NCBI RefSeq assembly: GCF_004283755.1
Contig: NZ_SHMH01000003.1
Coordinates: forward strand, 310,001 to 374,000
From: Pseudoxanthomonas winnipegensis
Lineage (GTDB): Bacteria > Pseudomonadota > Gammaproteobacteria > Xanthomonadales > Xanthomonadaceae
Length of the DNA stretch: 64,000 nt
Direction: 5' to 3'
Shown here: piece after piece, positions 50,497 through 59,422 of the stretch
Layout of the letters: each line of letters starts with the position of its first letter
Position numbering within the stretch: position 1 is the first letter of the stretch
Notes under the pieces: generated by a model
The model's database searches: none
Seen by the model: only the letters and a program-made list of their open reading frames with translations
What the model was told of the DNA's origin: nothing
Translations under genes and position numbers: made by a program

Positions 50497-50561
50497 GGGA
50501 GCCGCCATGGCGGCGATGAGGCGCTACCGGGGAAGCCCCACCGCCGCCATGGCGGCTCCCA
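50497..50561. repeat. Palindromic repeat family 2, copy 3
   Basis: GGGAGCCGCCATGGCGGCGA and CCGCCGCCATGGCGGCTCCC face each other; the element begins two bases after family 1 copy 3. Confidence 0.88.
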
Positions 50562-51069
50562 CAGGGATGGGGGGATTCGCAAAGACTGATCGCACCTGCC
50601 GCTGCTACGAACCGTCCAGGCTCTCGCTCTCTGGCTAACCGGCCAGATCAAGACCCCGGCTGATGGATCAGAACGCCTTTCGACTTTCGACCCGAAGCCC
50701 TCTGACGTGATGCGCGCAGCAGCGGGCCGGCGGGCGGGGGCCGCGCCTAGGGAGGCAGGACGCCGAGCGCCCGAGTCAGGGCAGGATGCCCTGACCGAGG
50801 GAAAAGCGGACACCGCCCGCCGGACCGCTGCCCTTCCGAAGCCAAGACGCTCAACTGCAACGCGACCTCAGGATCGCGAGGAGAGCCTGCTTTCGGTGCA
50901 CCGACCGAAAGTCCCTGGGTTCCCGCGTTCGCGGGAACGACGAGAGGGGTGTGTAGGCGGGGCAGATGATCTGACAAGGAAAAAGCAGCCCCCACTCGGG
51001 GGACCACTGCGCCTTTGGAGCCTATGCGCGCAGACGCCGCGATCCCTCGATCAGAAGAGGAGCCTGCGC
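50562..51069. other. Gene-free region with palindromes
   Basis: No gene is supported over 508 bases. Two hairpins stand side by side: CTTTCGGT (50890-50897) with ACCGAAAG (50904-50911), and GTTCCCGCG (50919-50927) with CGCGGGAAC (50930-50938). A TCAGGGCAGGATGCCCTGA palindrome lies near 50775. Confidence 0.55.
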
Positions 51070-52728
51070 TCAGCCATGCTCGTGATGCCGCTTGTTGTCG
51101 TGCGGCGGAGCGGGGCGGCTGCTGGCGTGGTCGTTGCCGTGCTGCGGCGGGCGCGGCATCTGGGCCGGGAACGGCCGTTCGCTCTGGCGGCTCGCCCAGG
51201 CCGGGGGCGGCATGCGCATCGCTTGTTCGGGACGCGGCTCGGCGCGCGGCGGCGCAGGACGCGCATTCTCCCAGTGCGGCATCGGCGCCGGCGCACGCGC
51301 GCTGGCGGCCATGGGCGCGAACGCCGCCGGCGCCTCGTGCCGCGCATGCCGGTCGTCGCGCGGCCCCGGACCGTTCATCGCCGCAGCGCGCGCCATGTCC
51401 ATCCGCGCTGGTTGGGGCGCAGGGGTATTCATCGCGAACGCACGCGGCGCCTGCATGGGCGCATGCGGCGGCGGGTTGCCACGGAACCCCGCCAGATGCT
51501 CGCCTGCGGGAACAGGCGGCATCAGCGCCGCCGGACGCGGCGCGCTGAACCTGGCCGGCAGCGCCTGCGCCATCCCGGACACGGCCGGCGGCGCATGCAC
51601 CGGCTGCCCGGCCTGCCACATGGCGCGATTGAAGTGCGGCATCGCCATGGCCGCCCCGGGCGCAGGCGCACCGAAATGCTGCGGCGCGTTGACCAGCGTG
51701 CCGTTGTTGTTGATCACCGTGGCATGGCCATGCAGGTCGTAGCTGATCTTCTGCACCGTCGTGCGCTGGTTGATGCGCTGGACGACCACCGGCGGCGGCG
51801 CGAAGCGCTGCTGCTGGTAGGCGACATAAGGCGGAATGCCCGGCGGCGCATGCCAGGCCACGCCCCAGGCCTGCCAGCCCCAGGGCGGCGGCGGGGGCGG
51901 CGGCGGACCGCCCCAGCCGCCGTGGAAACTGCTGCCGACCAGCACGCCCAGCCCGAAGGACACCACCCCTGTGGCCAGCAGATCGCCCGTGCTCCAGGCC
52001 GGCGGCGGCCGGTAGCCGTAGACGCGGTGGACGTAGAGCGGCTCGCCGTAGACCACATCCGGGTCGTAGCGCGGCACATAGACCCGCTCGGGCTGGGCCG
52101 GCTCGATGATGATGGTGGTCGCCGGCGCGGGCACGACGGTCGCGACCGCACTGGCCGGGGCGGCCTCACTGCGCACCACGCTGACCCGCTGCTGGGCCGT
52201 GTCGCGCAGATGGCCCGAGGCCTGCGCACGCTGGCGCATCACCTGCACCGCATTGAGCACATCGCCCGGTTCGGCCGCGTAGGCCTGGCCCAGCGCCGTG
52301 GTCCAGGGCAGGTTGCCGGCCAGCTGATCCATCACGTCGGGAAACTGGGTCAGCGCCTTGACGCCCGGGTCCCAGGGCTGCGCGTTGGCGGCCTGCATCC
52401 TGGCCTCCGGCGACAGGCCTGACTGGTCGTGCAGCCACTGGTCGGCCTGGGTGACCTGGACCGGGTAGACCGACGCGGCCAGGGTCTGGGCGACCAGGCG
52501 ATCGGGAAACAGCGCGATCGGCGCGACCAGGCGATACAGATCCTGCGCATCGGGCAGCTGCGCGGCCGCAGCCGGCGCCCCGGCGGGAGGCAGCGCGGCC
52601 TGCGCCGGCGGTGCCGGGGCGGCGGTCTGGGTCTGCGGACAGCCGCTCAGGGTGGCGGCCACCGCAAGCGCCAGCAAGGCGGGGGCGCGCGGCACGCGCG
52701 CGAGGGAGGTAGGACGGACGGCACGCAT
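51070..52728 (-). CDS. DUF3300 family lipoprotein
   Basis: The 552-residue precursor has a signal with lipobox Cys30 (LLALAVAATLSGCPQ). The conserved DUF3300 core covers residues about 60-270: DLYRLVAPIALFPDRLVAQTLAASVYPVQVTQADQWL, WDPGVKALTQFPDVMDQLAGNLPWTTALGQAY and QPERVYVPRYDPDVVYG. After a PPPPPPPP tract the C-terminal half is long, rich in Ala, Pro, His and Met, and probably disordered. The His/Met content could bind metal, but this is not established. The function of the family is unknown. CGGAGCTGCAT supports ATG 52728. Confidence 0.85.
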   Translation of the reverse strand: MRAVRPTSLARVPRAPALLALAVAATLSGCPQTQTAAPAPPAQAALPPAGAPAAAAQLPDAQDLYRLVAPIALFPDRLVAQTLAASVYPVQVTQADQWLHDQSGLSPEARMQAANAQPWDPGVKALTQFPDVMDQLAGNLPWTTALGQAYAAEPGDVLNAVQVMRQRAQASGHLRDTAQQRVSVVRSEAAPASAVATVVPAPATTIIIEPAQPERVYVPRYDPDVVYGEPLYVHRVYGYRPPPAWSTGDLLATGVVSFGLGVLVGSSFHGGWGGPPPPPPPPWGWQAWGVAWHAPPGIPPYVAYQQQRFAPPPVVVQRINQRTTVQKISYDLHGHATVINNNGTLVNAPQHFGAPAPGAAMAMPHFNRAMWQAGQPVHAPPAVSGMAQALPARFSAPRPAALMPPVPAGEHLAGFRGNPPPHAPMQAPRAFAMNTPAPQPARMDMARAAAMNGPGPRDDRHARHEAPAAFAPMAASARAPAPMPHWENARPAPPRAEPRPEQAMRMPPPAWASRQSERPFPAQMPRPPQHGNDHASSRPAPPHDNKRHHEHG

Positions 52729-52864
52729 GATGCAGCTCCGGGCAGGTTGGATCGCGGCGGCGAGCATGGGCCCGCCTAGCTGTCGGCAACCTTTCTGTTT
52801 CCGCGTCCTCCGCCTTGATCTACGAGGGCGTGAAGCGGCGGTTCAGCGCGCTCGGGAGGCCGGG

Positions 52865-53272
52865 TCAGACCGGATCCGCCGCGCCGGGAAGGCGGGCGAT
52901 CACCTTGATCTCGAAGTCGAAACCCGACAGCCAGGTCACGCCCACCGCCGTCCAGGTGGGATAGGGCGGCTGCGGGAAGACCTCGTCCTTGATCGCCAGG
53001 ACCGTCTCAAGCTGGCGCTCGGGATCTGTGTGGAAGGTGGTGACATCGAGCACGTCGTCCAGCCCGCAGCCAGCGGCTTTCAGCGTCGCCTGCAGCTGCG
53101 CGAACGCCTGCCGGACCTGGCCGGCGAAGTCCGGCTCTGGCGAGCCGTCCTCGCGGCTGCCGACCTGTCCGGACACGAACAGCAGCCCACCGCTGCGCAC
53201 GGCCGGTGCGTAGCGGTGCTGCGTGTAGAGCGCCTGCCGGCCTTCGGGGAAGACCACGTCGCGCGTATGCAT
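52865..53272 (-). CDS. RidA/YjgF-family protein
   Basis: The 135-residue product shows the Rid pattern: DVVFPEGRQALYTQHRYAPAVRSGGLLFVSGQVGSRED, FAQLQATLKAAGCGLDDVLDVTTFHTD and PPYPTWTAVGVTWLSGFDFEIKVIARLP. The usual catalytic Arg of RidA (in the last strand, normally xxEIExIA with a preceding Arg) is not seen, so imine deaminase activity is uncertain; it fits one of the Rid1-7 subgroups better than archetypal RidA. It is divergent from a LysR gene 131 bases away that probably controls it. ATG 53272 is preferred; an upstream ATG at 53296 is possible. Confidence 0.85.
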   Translation of the reverse strand: MHTRDVVFPEGRQALYTQHRYAPAVRSGGLLFVSGQVGSREDGSPEPDFAGQVRQAFAQLQATLKAAGCGLDDVLDVTTFHTDPERQLETVLAIKDEVFPQPPYPTWTAVGVTWLSGFDFEIKVIARLPGAADPV

Positions 53273-53403
53273 GTTGTTCGTCTCGGGAGCGGCCATCTGG
53301 GCCGGGAGGAGGCACTCTAGGGGCCGGCCATCGCGCGAAAAACCGGGCGATTGCGGTATCACTATTCGCGCAGCGCAAACAATGCGCGAACGGAGGACGC
53401 AGG

Positions 53404-54366
53404 ATGGACCGACTCGAGGCGATGCGCGTGTTCGCCAGCGTGGTCGAAGCGAGCAGCTTCACCAAGGCGGCGGCCGCGTTGCGCATCAGCAAGACCAGCG
53501 CGACCCAGCTCGTGCAGCAGCTGGAGGCGCACCTGCAGGTCAAGCTGCTCAACCGCACCACGCGCCGGGTCAATCCGACCGCGGACGGGCTGACCTATTA
53601 CGCGCAGGTGGTGCGCGTGCTGGCGGACATCGAAGACGCGGAAGACAGCCTGGCGGCCGCGGCGACGGCGCCGCGTGGCCGCCTGCGCGTGGATGTCCCC
53701 AGCCCCTGGGCGCGCTTCGTGCTGCTGCCGGCGCTGCCGGATTTCCTGGCGCGCTATCCGGACATCCGCTTCGACATCGGCGTCAGCGATCGCGCGGTCG
53801 ATCTGATCGGCGAACAGGTGGACTGCGTGGTGCGCGCGGGCGTGATCACCGATCCCTCGCTCGTCGCGCGGCATGTGGGCGAGCTGGAGATTGGCCTCTA
53901 CGCCGCACCGTCCTATCTGGCGCGCCATGGCACGCCTACCCATCCCGACGCGCTGATCCAGGCGGCGCACCGGGTCGTAGGGTTCCGTTCCCCGCGCACC
54001 GGCAAGGTGCTGGAACTGGCCCTGCACAAGGGCGACGAAGACCTGGTGCCGCGTGTCCGCCCGGCCGTCACCCTGGACGATGGCAATGCCTGCCTGGCCG
54101 CGGGAACCGCCGGGCTCGGCCTGCTCTGTCTGCCGCAGTACATGACCCGCGAGGCGCTGGCCTCGGGCGCACTGGTGCGTCTGCTCGACGACTGGCGGCT
54201 GGAGCCGATGCCGCTCTCGATCGCCTACCGGGCCAACCGCCATCCCAACCTCAAGCTGCGGGCGTTCATCGACTGGGTGGTGGAACTGGTCGACGCGCGC
54301 GACACGAGCGTCGTCCTTCCACGTTGGAGCACGGCGAACATGCCGGATCGGCCCATGTGCCCGTAA
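53404..54366 (+). CDS. LysR-family transcriptional regulator
   Basis: The 320-residue protein starts DRLEAMRVFASVVEASSFTKAAAALRISKTSATQLVQQLEAHLQVKLLNRTTRRVNPTADG, the LysR helix-turn-helix, and continues with a CrgA-type effector domain (GRLRVDVPSPWARFVLLPALPDFLARYPDIRFDIGVSDRAVDLI). GGAGGACGCAGG gives a strong ribosome binding site. It is divergent from the RidA-family gene and lies upstream of the SGNH hydrolase gene; its targets are probably one or both. The C terminus is about 20 residues longer than usual. Confidence 0.9.
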   Translation: MDRLEAMRVFASVVEASSFTKAAAALRISKTSATQLVQQLEAHLQVKLLNRTTRRVNPTADGLTYYAQVVRVLADIEDAEDSLAAAATAPRGRLRVDVPSPWARFVLLPALPDFLARYPDIRFDIGVSDRAVDLIGEQVDCVVRAGVITDPSLVARHVGELEIGLYAAPSYLARHGTPTHPDALIQAAHRVVGFRSPRTGKVLELALHKGDEDLVPRVRPAVTLDDGNACLAAGTAGLGLLCLPQYMTREALASGALVRLLDDWRLEPMPLSIAYRANRHPNLKLRAFIDWVVELVDARDTSVVLPRWSTANMPDRPMCP

Positions 54367-54455
54367 GGCATCTGTCGAACGCGCGAGCGCGTGCAGGCCC
54401 CGCCGTTGTCCGGGCCATACACTGGGCGCGATGCTACGTCCCTGAAGTTGTTCGC

Positions 54456-55622
54456 ATGACCTCGCTTCCCATCACCACACCCGTCGCCGCCGCGCTGCTG
54501 CAGGGCGCGGTCGAGATCTCATCCACCGCGCTGGGCGTGGTGCCGCACCGGCTGCCGGCGTGGGCCCGCGCGCAGTGCGGCGATCCGCAGCTGGCGATGG
54601 CCGAGGCCCAGCCCTCGGGCGTGCGACTGGTGTTCCGCACCCGCGCCACGGCCGTCGCACTGCAGGCCTTGCGCACGCGGCGCGTCTATGCCGGCCTGCC
54701 GGCGCGGCCCGACGGGATCTACGTCCTGATGCTGGGCGAGCAGGTGCTTGCACAGGCGTCGCTGCCCGGCGGTCACACGCTGACGATCGACATGGCCGCC
54801 GGCAGCGCCGTGCGTGAGCACGGCGAGCCGGGTGTGTTGCGTTTCGACGATCTTCCCGAGGGCAACAAGACGCTGACGCTGTGGCTGCCGCACGACGAAG
54901 CGGCCGAGCTGATCGCCCTGCACAGCGATGCGCCGCTGCAGCCCGCCGCCGCGGACACGCGGCGGCGCTGGGTGCATCACGGCAGTTCGATCAGCCACGG
55001 CAGCAATGCCACGGCGCCGCATGCGATCTGGCCGGCGATCGCGGCGGCACGCGGCGGCGTGGCGCTGACCAACCTGGGCTTCGGCGGCAGCGCGCTGCTG
55101 GATCCGTTCGTGGCGCGCACGATCCGCGACCTGCCGGCCGACCTGATCAGCCTCAAGCTCGGCATCAACCTGGTGAACACCGACCTGATGCGCCTGCGTG
55201 CGCTGGGGCCGGCGGTCCATGGCTTTCTCGACACCATCCGCGAGGGCCACCCCGACACGCCGCTGCTGCTGATCTCGCCGATCCTGTGCCCGATGCACGA
55301 GACCACGCCCGGCCCCACGCTGCCCGACGCCGCCGCGCTCGCCCGCGGCGAATGGCGGCTGCTGGCCTCCGGCGATCCGGCCGAGGTCGCGCGCGGCAAG
55401 CTGACCCTGCAGGTGATCCGCCGCACGCTGGCCGACCTGGTCGCCCAGCGCCGCACGCAGGATCCGAACCTGCATTACCTCGATGGCCTGGCCCTGTACG
55501 GGCAGGCCGACGCCGAGGCGCTGCCGCTGCCCGATGGATTGCATCCGGACACGGCCACGCACCAACTGATCGGCGAGCGCTTCGCCGCGCAGGCCTTCGC
55601 CGAAGGCGTGTTCGGCCGCTGA
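54456..55622 (+). CDS. SGNH/GDSL hydrolase with N-terminal beta domain
   Basis: The 388-residue protein has SGNH blocks in order: HHGSSISHGSN (nucleophile Ser), GFGGSAL (block II Gly), KLGINLV (block III Asn) and DGLHPDTATH (Asp and His). The first 160 residues form a beta-rich domain seen in GDSL_2-type acetyl esterases. No signal peptide is visible, so it is probably cytoplasmic. It would remove acetyl or other acyl groups from a sugar or small molecule. The ATG at 54456 is accepted for lack of better; no strong Shine-Dalgarno precedes it. Confidence 0.85.
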   Translation: MTSLPITTPVAAALLQGAVEISSTALGVVPHRLPAWARAQCGDPQLAMAEAQPSGVRLVFRTRATAVALQALRTRRVYAGLPARPDGIYVLMLGEQVLAQASLPGGHTLTIDMAAGSAVREHGEPGVLRFDDLPEGNKTLTLWLPHDEAAELIALHSDAPLQPAAADTRRRWVHHGSSISHGSNATAPHAIWPAIAAARGGVALTNLGFGGSALLDPFVARTIRDLPADLISLKLGINLVNTDLMRLRALGPAVHGFLDTIREGHPDTPLLLISPILCPMHETTPGPTLPDAAALARGEWRLLASGDPAEVARGKLTLQVIRRTLADLVAQRRTQDPNLHYLDGLALYGQADAEALPLPDGLHPDTATHQLIGERFAAQAFAEGVFGR

Positions 55623-55634
55623 GCGGCCTGCGCT

Positions 55635-57776
55635 TCAGTCGAAGCGCAGCCGCAGTCCCGCATAGACGCCGAAGCCTTCGCCCGGCGTCGAGCGCGCCGC
55701 ATCGCCGCCGGCATCGTCGTAGCCCGGCGTGACCGTGGCCGCGTAGTGCCGGTCGCCGAGATTGCGGGCCTCGATCCAGGTCTGCCAGCGCCTGCCCGGC
55801 GCGTCCAGGCCGATGCGCGCGCCGAAGATCACGTGGGCATCGGCCCAGAAGCTGTTGGCGTAATCCACCGCCATCTTCGAGGCGTATTCGGCATTGAGCG
55901 CGGCATAGGCGCCGGAAGGATGGTCGTAGCGCAGCTCGCCCTGGTAGAAGTGCCGCGGCAGGCCGGGCAGGCGGTTGTCGCCGAAGCGCGCGTCGTGGCG
56001 GTAGCGGAAATCGCTGAAGGTATAGGCCTGGCGCAGCGACAGGCGGCCGGCGTCGGCCTGCCACAGCGTGCTGTCCAGCCCGGCCTCCAGGCCACGATGG
56101 CGGGTCGGGCTGGCGTTGGATTCGGCCACCACCAGGTTGGGCACCGGCTGGATCTCCACGCTCAGCAGTTCGTGCCGCACCTGCGCGTCATAGGCGGTCA
56201 GCTCCCAGCGACCCAGCGCACTCTCGCCGCGCGCGCCCAGCTCCAGCGTGGTCGCGGTCTGGTTGCGCAGCGGCACCGGCGTGCTCTGCCGGCCGGTAGC
56301 CGGGCCGCTGCCGGCGGGGAAGTAGAACGGCGAGCCCCAGATCATCGACCACGGGTGCGGCGGTTCCACCGAGCGGCTCAGGTTGCCGAACAGCTGCAGC
56401 TGCGGGCTGGCCTGCCAGGTGAAGCCCAGGCGCGGCGCGCCGTCCCAGTCGTGCGCGGTCAGGCGCCCGCCGCTGGCCGGCCAGGTCACCGCGACCTCGC
56501 GGTTGGTATGCACCGCCGCCAGGCCGGTGATCAGGTGCAGCGCCGGCGTCAGCGCCAGGTCGTTGCCGACATGCAGCACCGCGTCGGTGCCCAGGTGTTC
56601 GAAGCGGCGGGTCAGCGTGCCGGCCGGATACCCGTTGCGGGCGAAGCGCAGGGTCTCGCGCACGTTGGCGTCCAGGTCGTGGGTGACGCGCAGGCCGACG
56701 GTGGTCACGCTGTCGCGGCCGAACAGGCGGTGGCGGTGGGTGTAGTCCAGCGTGGCGCCCAGGTCGCTGTAGTCCAGCTGCTGGCGGTACAGGCTCTCGT
56801 TGAGGTCCATCGGGAAGCGGTGATAGACCAGCCCGGCCTGCAGGGTCGAGGCCTCGTCGATGCGCAGCGCGGTGACGCTGCCGATCCAGGTGCTGCCCGG
56901 CTGCGGGCGGCGCGCGTCGATGGCCAGGTTGGCCGGATTGGCCTGGCGCGGATCGTCGCGCAGCTGCGCGCGGGTCAGGCGGCCGGGCGTGTCGTGCTCG
57001 GTCTCGCGGTAGCGCAGGATCAGGCGCGTGCTGAGGTCCGGGCCGAGCTGCCAGCCGAAGTTGGCCATCGCGCCCTTGCCGCTGCCGCTGGCGTGCGCCT
57101 GATAGCCGTCGGTGCGGCTGTCGACCAGGTTGAGGTAGTAGTCGAAGTCGCCCGCAACGCCGCCCAGGCCCAGGCTGGCATTGCGGTAGCCGAAGCTGCC
57201 GCCTTCGAGCCGCAGCTCGGTGCCGGGCGAATCCAGGCCGCTGCGGCTGACATAGTCGATCGCCCCGCCCAGGGTCAGCGCACCGCGGTCGAAGCCGTTG
57301 GCCCCGCGCAGCACCTCGACCCGGCTCATCCACAGCGGTTCGATCAGCTCATACGGCGTGCCGCCGGAGAAGGTCAGCGGCAGCCCGTCCAGCGAGACCG
57401 ACACGCCCGAGGCGTGCGCGCCCGGCGCGCGGTTGAGGCCCGAGCCGCGGATCGACACCTTGACCCCTTCGTTGCCCGGTGACTGCGCGTAGATCCCGGG
57501 CTGGTAGGCCAGCACGTCGGCGGTGCCGGCCACGCGGCCATCGCCCACCTGCGTCAGGTCGATCACATTGCCCGCGCCGGGGACGCGGGCCAGCGCCTGG
57601 CGCACCTGTTCGAGGGCTTCATTGCGCTTCGCCGCGACCCGCACCGTGTCCAGCGTGGTGGCCTGGTCGGGCGGGGCAGCCTCGGCGTGGGCGGGGAGCG
57701 CCCCCAGGCCGGAGGTGGCGGCGGCGAGCGCGAGGAGGCGGGGAAGGCGGGGGGAGCGCAGCGTGATCTGGGTCAT
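55635..57776 (-). CDS. TonB-dependent outer-membrane receptor, probably zinc-related
   Basis: The 713-residue precursor has a signal peptide (LLALAAATSGLGALPAHAEA), a TonB box (TLDTVRV, about residue 40), a plug domain (VADVLAYQPGIYAQSPGNEGVKVSIRGSGLNRAPGAHASGVSVSLDGLPLTF...VEVLRGANGF) and a beta-barrel ending in ...FGVYAGLRLRFD with terminal aromatic residue. It imports a metal chelate across the outer membrane. It diverges from a ZigA-FolE2 operon with a Zur-like box between, so zinc or a zincophore is the likely cargo. No His-rich loop is obvious. The convergent hydrolase gene ends 12 bases from its stop. Confidence 0.85.
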   Translation of the reverse strand: MTQITLRSPRLPRLLALAAATSGLGALPAHAEAAPPDQATTLDTVRVAAKRNEALEQVRQALARVPGAGNVIDLTQVGDGRVAGTADVLAYQPGIYAQSPGNEGVKVSIRGSGLNRAPGAHASGVSVSLDGLPLTFSGGTPYELIEPLWMSRVEVLRGANGFDRGALTLGGAIDYVSRSGLDSPGTELRLEGGSFGYRNASLGLGGVAGDFDYYLNLVDSRTDGYQAHASGSGKGAMANFGWQLGPDLSTRLILRYRETEHDTPGRLTRAQLRDDPRQANPANLAIDARRPQPGSTWIGSVTALRIDEASTLQAGLVYHRFPMDLNESLYRQQLDYSDLGATLDYTHRHRLFGRDSVTTVGLRVTHDLDANVRETLRFARNGYPAGTLTRRFEHLGTDAVLHVGNDLALTPALHLITGLAAVHTNREVAVTWPASGGRLTAHDWDGAPRLGFTWQASPQLQLFGNLSRSVEPPHPWSMIWGSPFYFPAGSGPATGRQSTPVPLRNQTATTLELGARGESALGRWELTAYDAQVRHELLSVEIQPVPNLVVAESNASPTRHRGLEAGLDSTLWQADAGRLSLRQAYTFSDFRYRHDARFGDNRLPGLPRHFYQGELRYDHPSGAYAALNAEYASKMAVDYANSFWADAHVIFGARIGLDAPGRRWQTWIEARNLGDRHYAATVTPGYDDAGGDAARSTPGEGFGVYAGLRLRFD

Positions 57777-58009
57777 CGAATGGATCGCAAGGAGCAGGGC
57801 GCGCGCCTGCGCCCGGGCGGCGCTGAGGCCGCCGTCGCGCGGGACGGGCAGGGGAGGCGACGGGTCAGCGGCGCCGGACGGGGCGCATCTTTGCTGTGAA
57901 CCTAAATTAAGTCAATCAGGTTGACAGACGCATTGGGCTGCGGAGTCGACTCGCGACCCGGAGCGCTTTGAGCTGCTGCGCCGCTGCCTGCGCGATGCGT
58001 TTCCAGGAT

Positions 58010-58047
58010 TTGAACGCCTTGTCGTAAATGTTATAAAGTAACAAAAT
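58010..58047 (+). promoter_or_regulatory. Zur-box-like operator over a sigma-70 promoter
   Basis: TTGAAC (58010-58015), 16 bases, and TATAAA (58032-58037) form a good promoter for the plus-strand operon. TGTTATAAAGTAACA (58029-58043) covers its -10 element and has the TGTTA-N5-TAACA geometry of gammaproteobacterial Zur boxes (GTTATANTATAAC core). Zinc-bound Zur would block this promoter. The receptor gene on the other side starts 253 bases away and could share it. Confidence 0.75.
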
Positions 58048-58139
58048 GAATTCCGGCCCCCGTCCGGTCTCAGCCCCTTCTCATTCGCCCAAGGGCGCAC
58101 GCCGCTGCGGCGCGCCGGGCTTCCCACCAAGCCATCGCC

Positions 58140-59360
58140 ATGTCGCTCTCCCCCGATTCCCACGCTCCCAAGCTGCCCGTCACGGTGCTGTCCGGCTTCC
58201 TCGGCGCCGGCAAGACGACCCTGCTCAACCACATCCTCAACAACCGCGAAGGCCGGCGCGTGGCGGTGATCGTCAACGACATGTCCGAGGTCAACGTCGA
58301 TGCCGACCTGGTGCGGCAGGGTGGGGCCGAGCTCTCGCGTACCGACGAGAAGCTGGTGGAGATGAGCAACGGCTGCATCTGCTGCACGCTGCGCGAGGAC
58401 CTACTGGTCGAGGTCGACCGCCTGGCGCGCGCCGGCCGCTTCGACCAACTGGTGATCGAATCCACCGGCATCTCCGAGCCGCTGCCGGTGGCCGAGACCT
58501 TCACCTTCGAAGGCGCCGACGGCCGCAGCCTGCGCGAGGTCGCGCGACTGGACACGATGGTCACCGTGGTGGACGCGTTCAATTTCCTGCGCGACTACGG
58601 CTCGCGCGACAGCCTGCAACGGCGCGGCGAATCGCTGGGCGAACAGGACGCGCGGACGGTGGTGGACCTGCTGGTGGAGCAGATCGAGTTCTGCGATGTG
58701 ATCGTGCTCAACAAGCTCGACCTGGTCGATGCCGAGCAGCGCCAGCGGCTGATGGCGATCCTGCGCGGGCTCAACCCGCGCGCGTGGATCGAGCCGGCGC
58801 AGTTCGGCGTGGTGCCGCTGGAACGCGTGCTGGACACCGGCCTGTTCGACTTCGACCAGGCCGCCACCGCGCCGGGCTGGCTCAAGGAGCTGCGCGGCGA
58901 GCACGTGCCGGAAAGCGAGGAATACGGCATCGACAGCTTCGTCTACCGCGCGCGCCGGCCGTTCCACCCGCAGCGCTTCCACGACTGGGTCAACAGCGAA
59001 TGGCCCGGCGTGCTGCGTTCGAAGGGCCACTTCTGGCTGGCCAGCCATCCGACTCTGGCCGGCGAGTGGTCGCAGGCCGGCGCGGTGGCCCGGCACAAGG
59101 CCGCCGGCTACTGGTGGGCGGCCGTACCGCCGGAGCGCTGGCCGGACGATCCGGAGCATGTGCGCACGATCCGCGCGCACTGGGTCGAGGGCGTCGGCGA
59201 TGCGCGCCAGGAGCTGGTGCTGATCGGCATGGACATGGACCGCGACGCCCTGTGCGCGCGCTTCGACGCTTGCCTGCTGACCGATGCGGAGATGGCGCGC
59301 GGCGTCCACGCCTGGCTGCAGTGGCCCAATCCCTTCCAGGGCTGGCCTGCCGCGGACTGA
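58140..59360 (+). CDS. zigA: COG0523/CobW-family zinc GTPase, ZigA-like
   Basis: The 406-residue protein has a Walker [10 protein letters not shown] (residues 19-27), the metal-binding CICC motif (Cys79, Cys81, Cys82), Walker B/ESTGISEP, and the guanine motif NKLD. The C-terminal CobW_C domain carries [13 protein letters not shown] and a WA.HP-like segment ([17 protein letters not shown]). Members induced by zinc starvation, such as ZigA, deliver zinc to key enzymes. The Zur-like promoter upstream and folE2 downstream place it in that group. The symbol is by analogy. Confidence 0.85.
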   Translation: MSLSPDSHAPKLPVTVLSGFLGAGKTTLLNHILNNREGRRVAVIVNDMSEVNVDADLVRQGGAELSRTDEKLVEMSNGCICCTLREDLLVEVDRLARAGRFDQLVIESTGISEPLPVAETFTFEGADGRSLREVARLDTMVTVVDAFNFLRDYGSRDSLQRRGESLGEQDARTVVDLLVEQIEFCDVIVLNKLDLVDAEQRQRLMAILRGLNPRAWIEPAQFGVVPLERVLDTGLFDFDQAATAPGWLKELRGEHVPESEEYGIDSFVYRARRPFHPQRFHDWVNSEWPGVLRSKGHFWLASHPTLAGEWSQAGAVARHKAAGYWWAAVPPERWPDDPEHVRTIRAHWVEGVGDARQELVLIGMDMDRDALCARFDACLLTDAEMARGVHAWLQWPNPFQGWPAAD

Positions 59361-59422
59361 GGTCCTGCCGACACGTCGCTTCGCGCGGCGTGCCCCTTCC
59401 TTCTTCTTCGTTCGTAAGGTCC

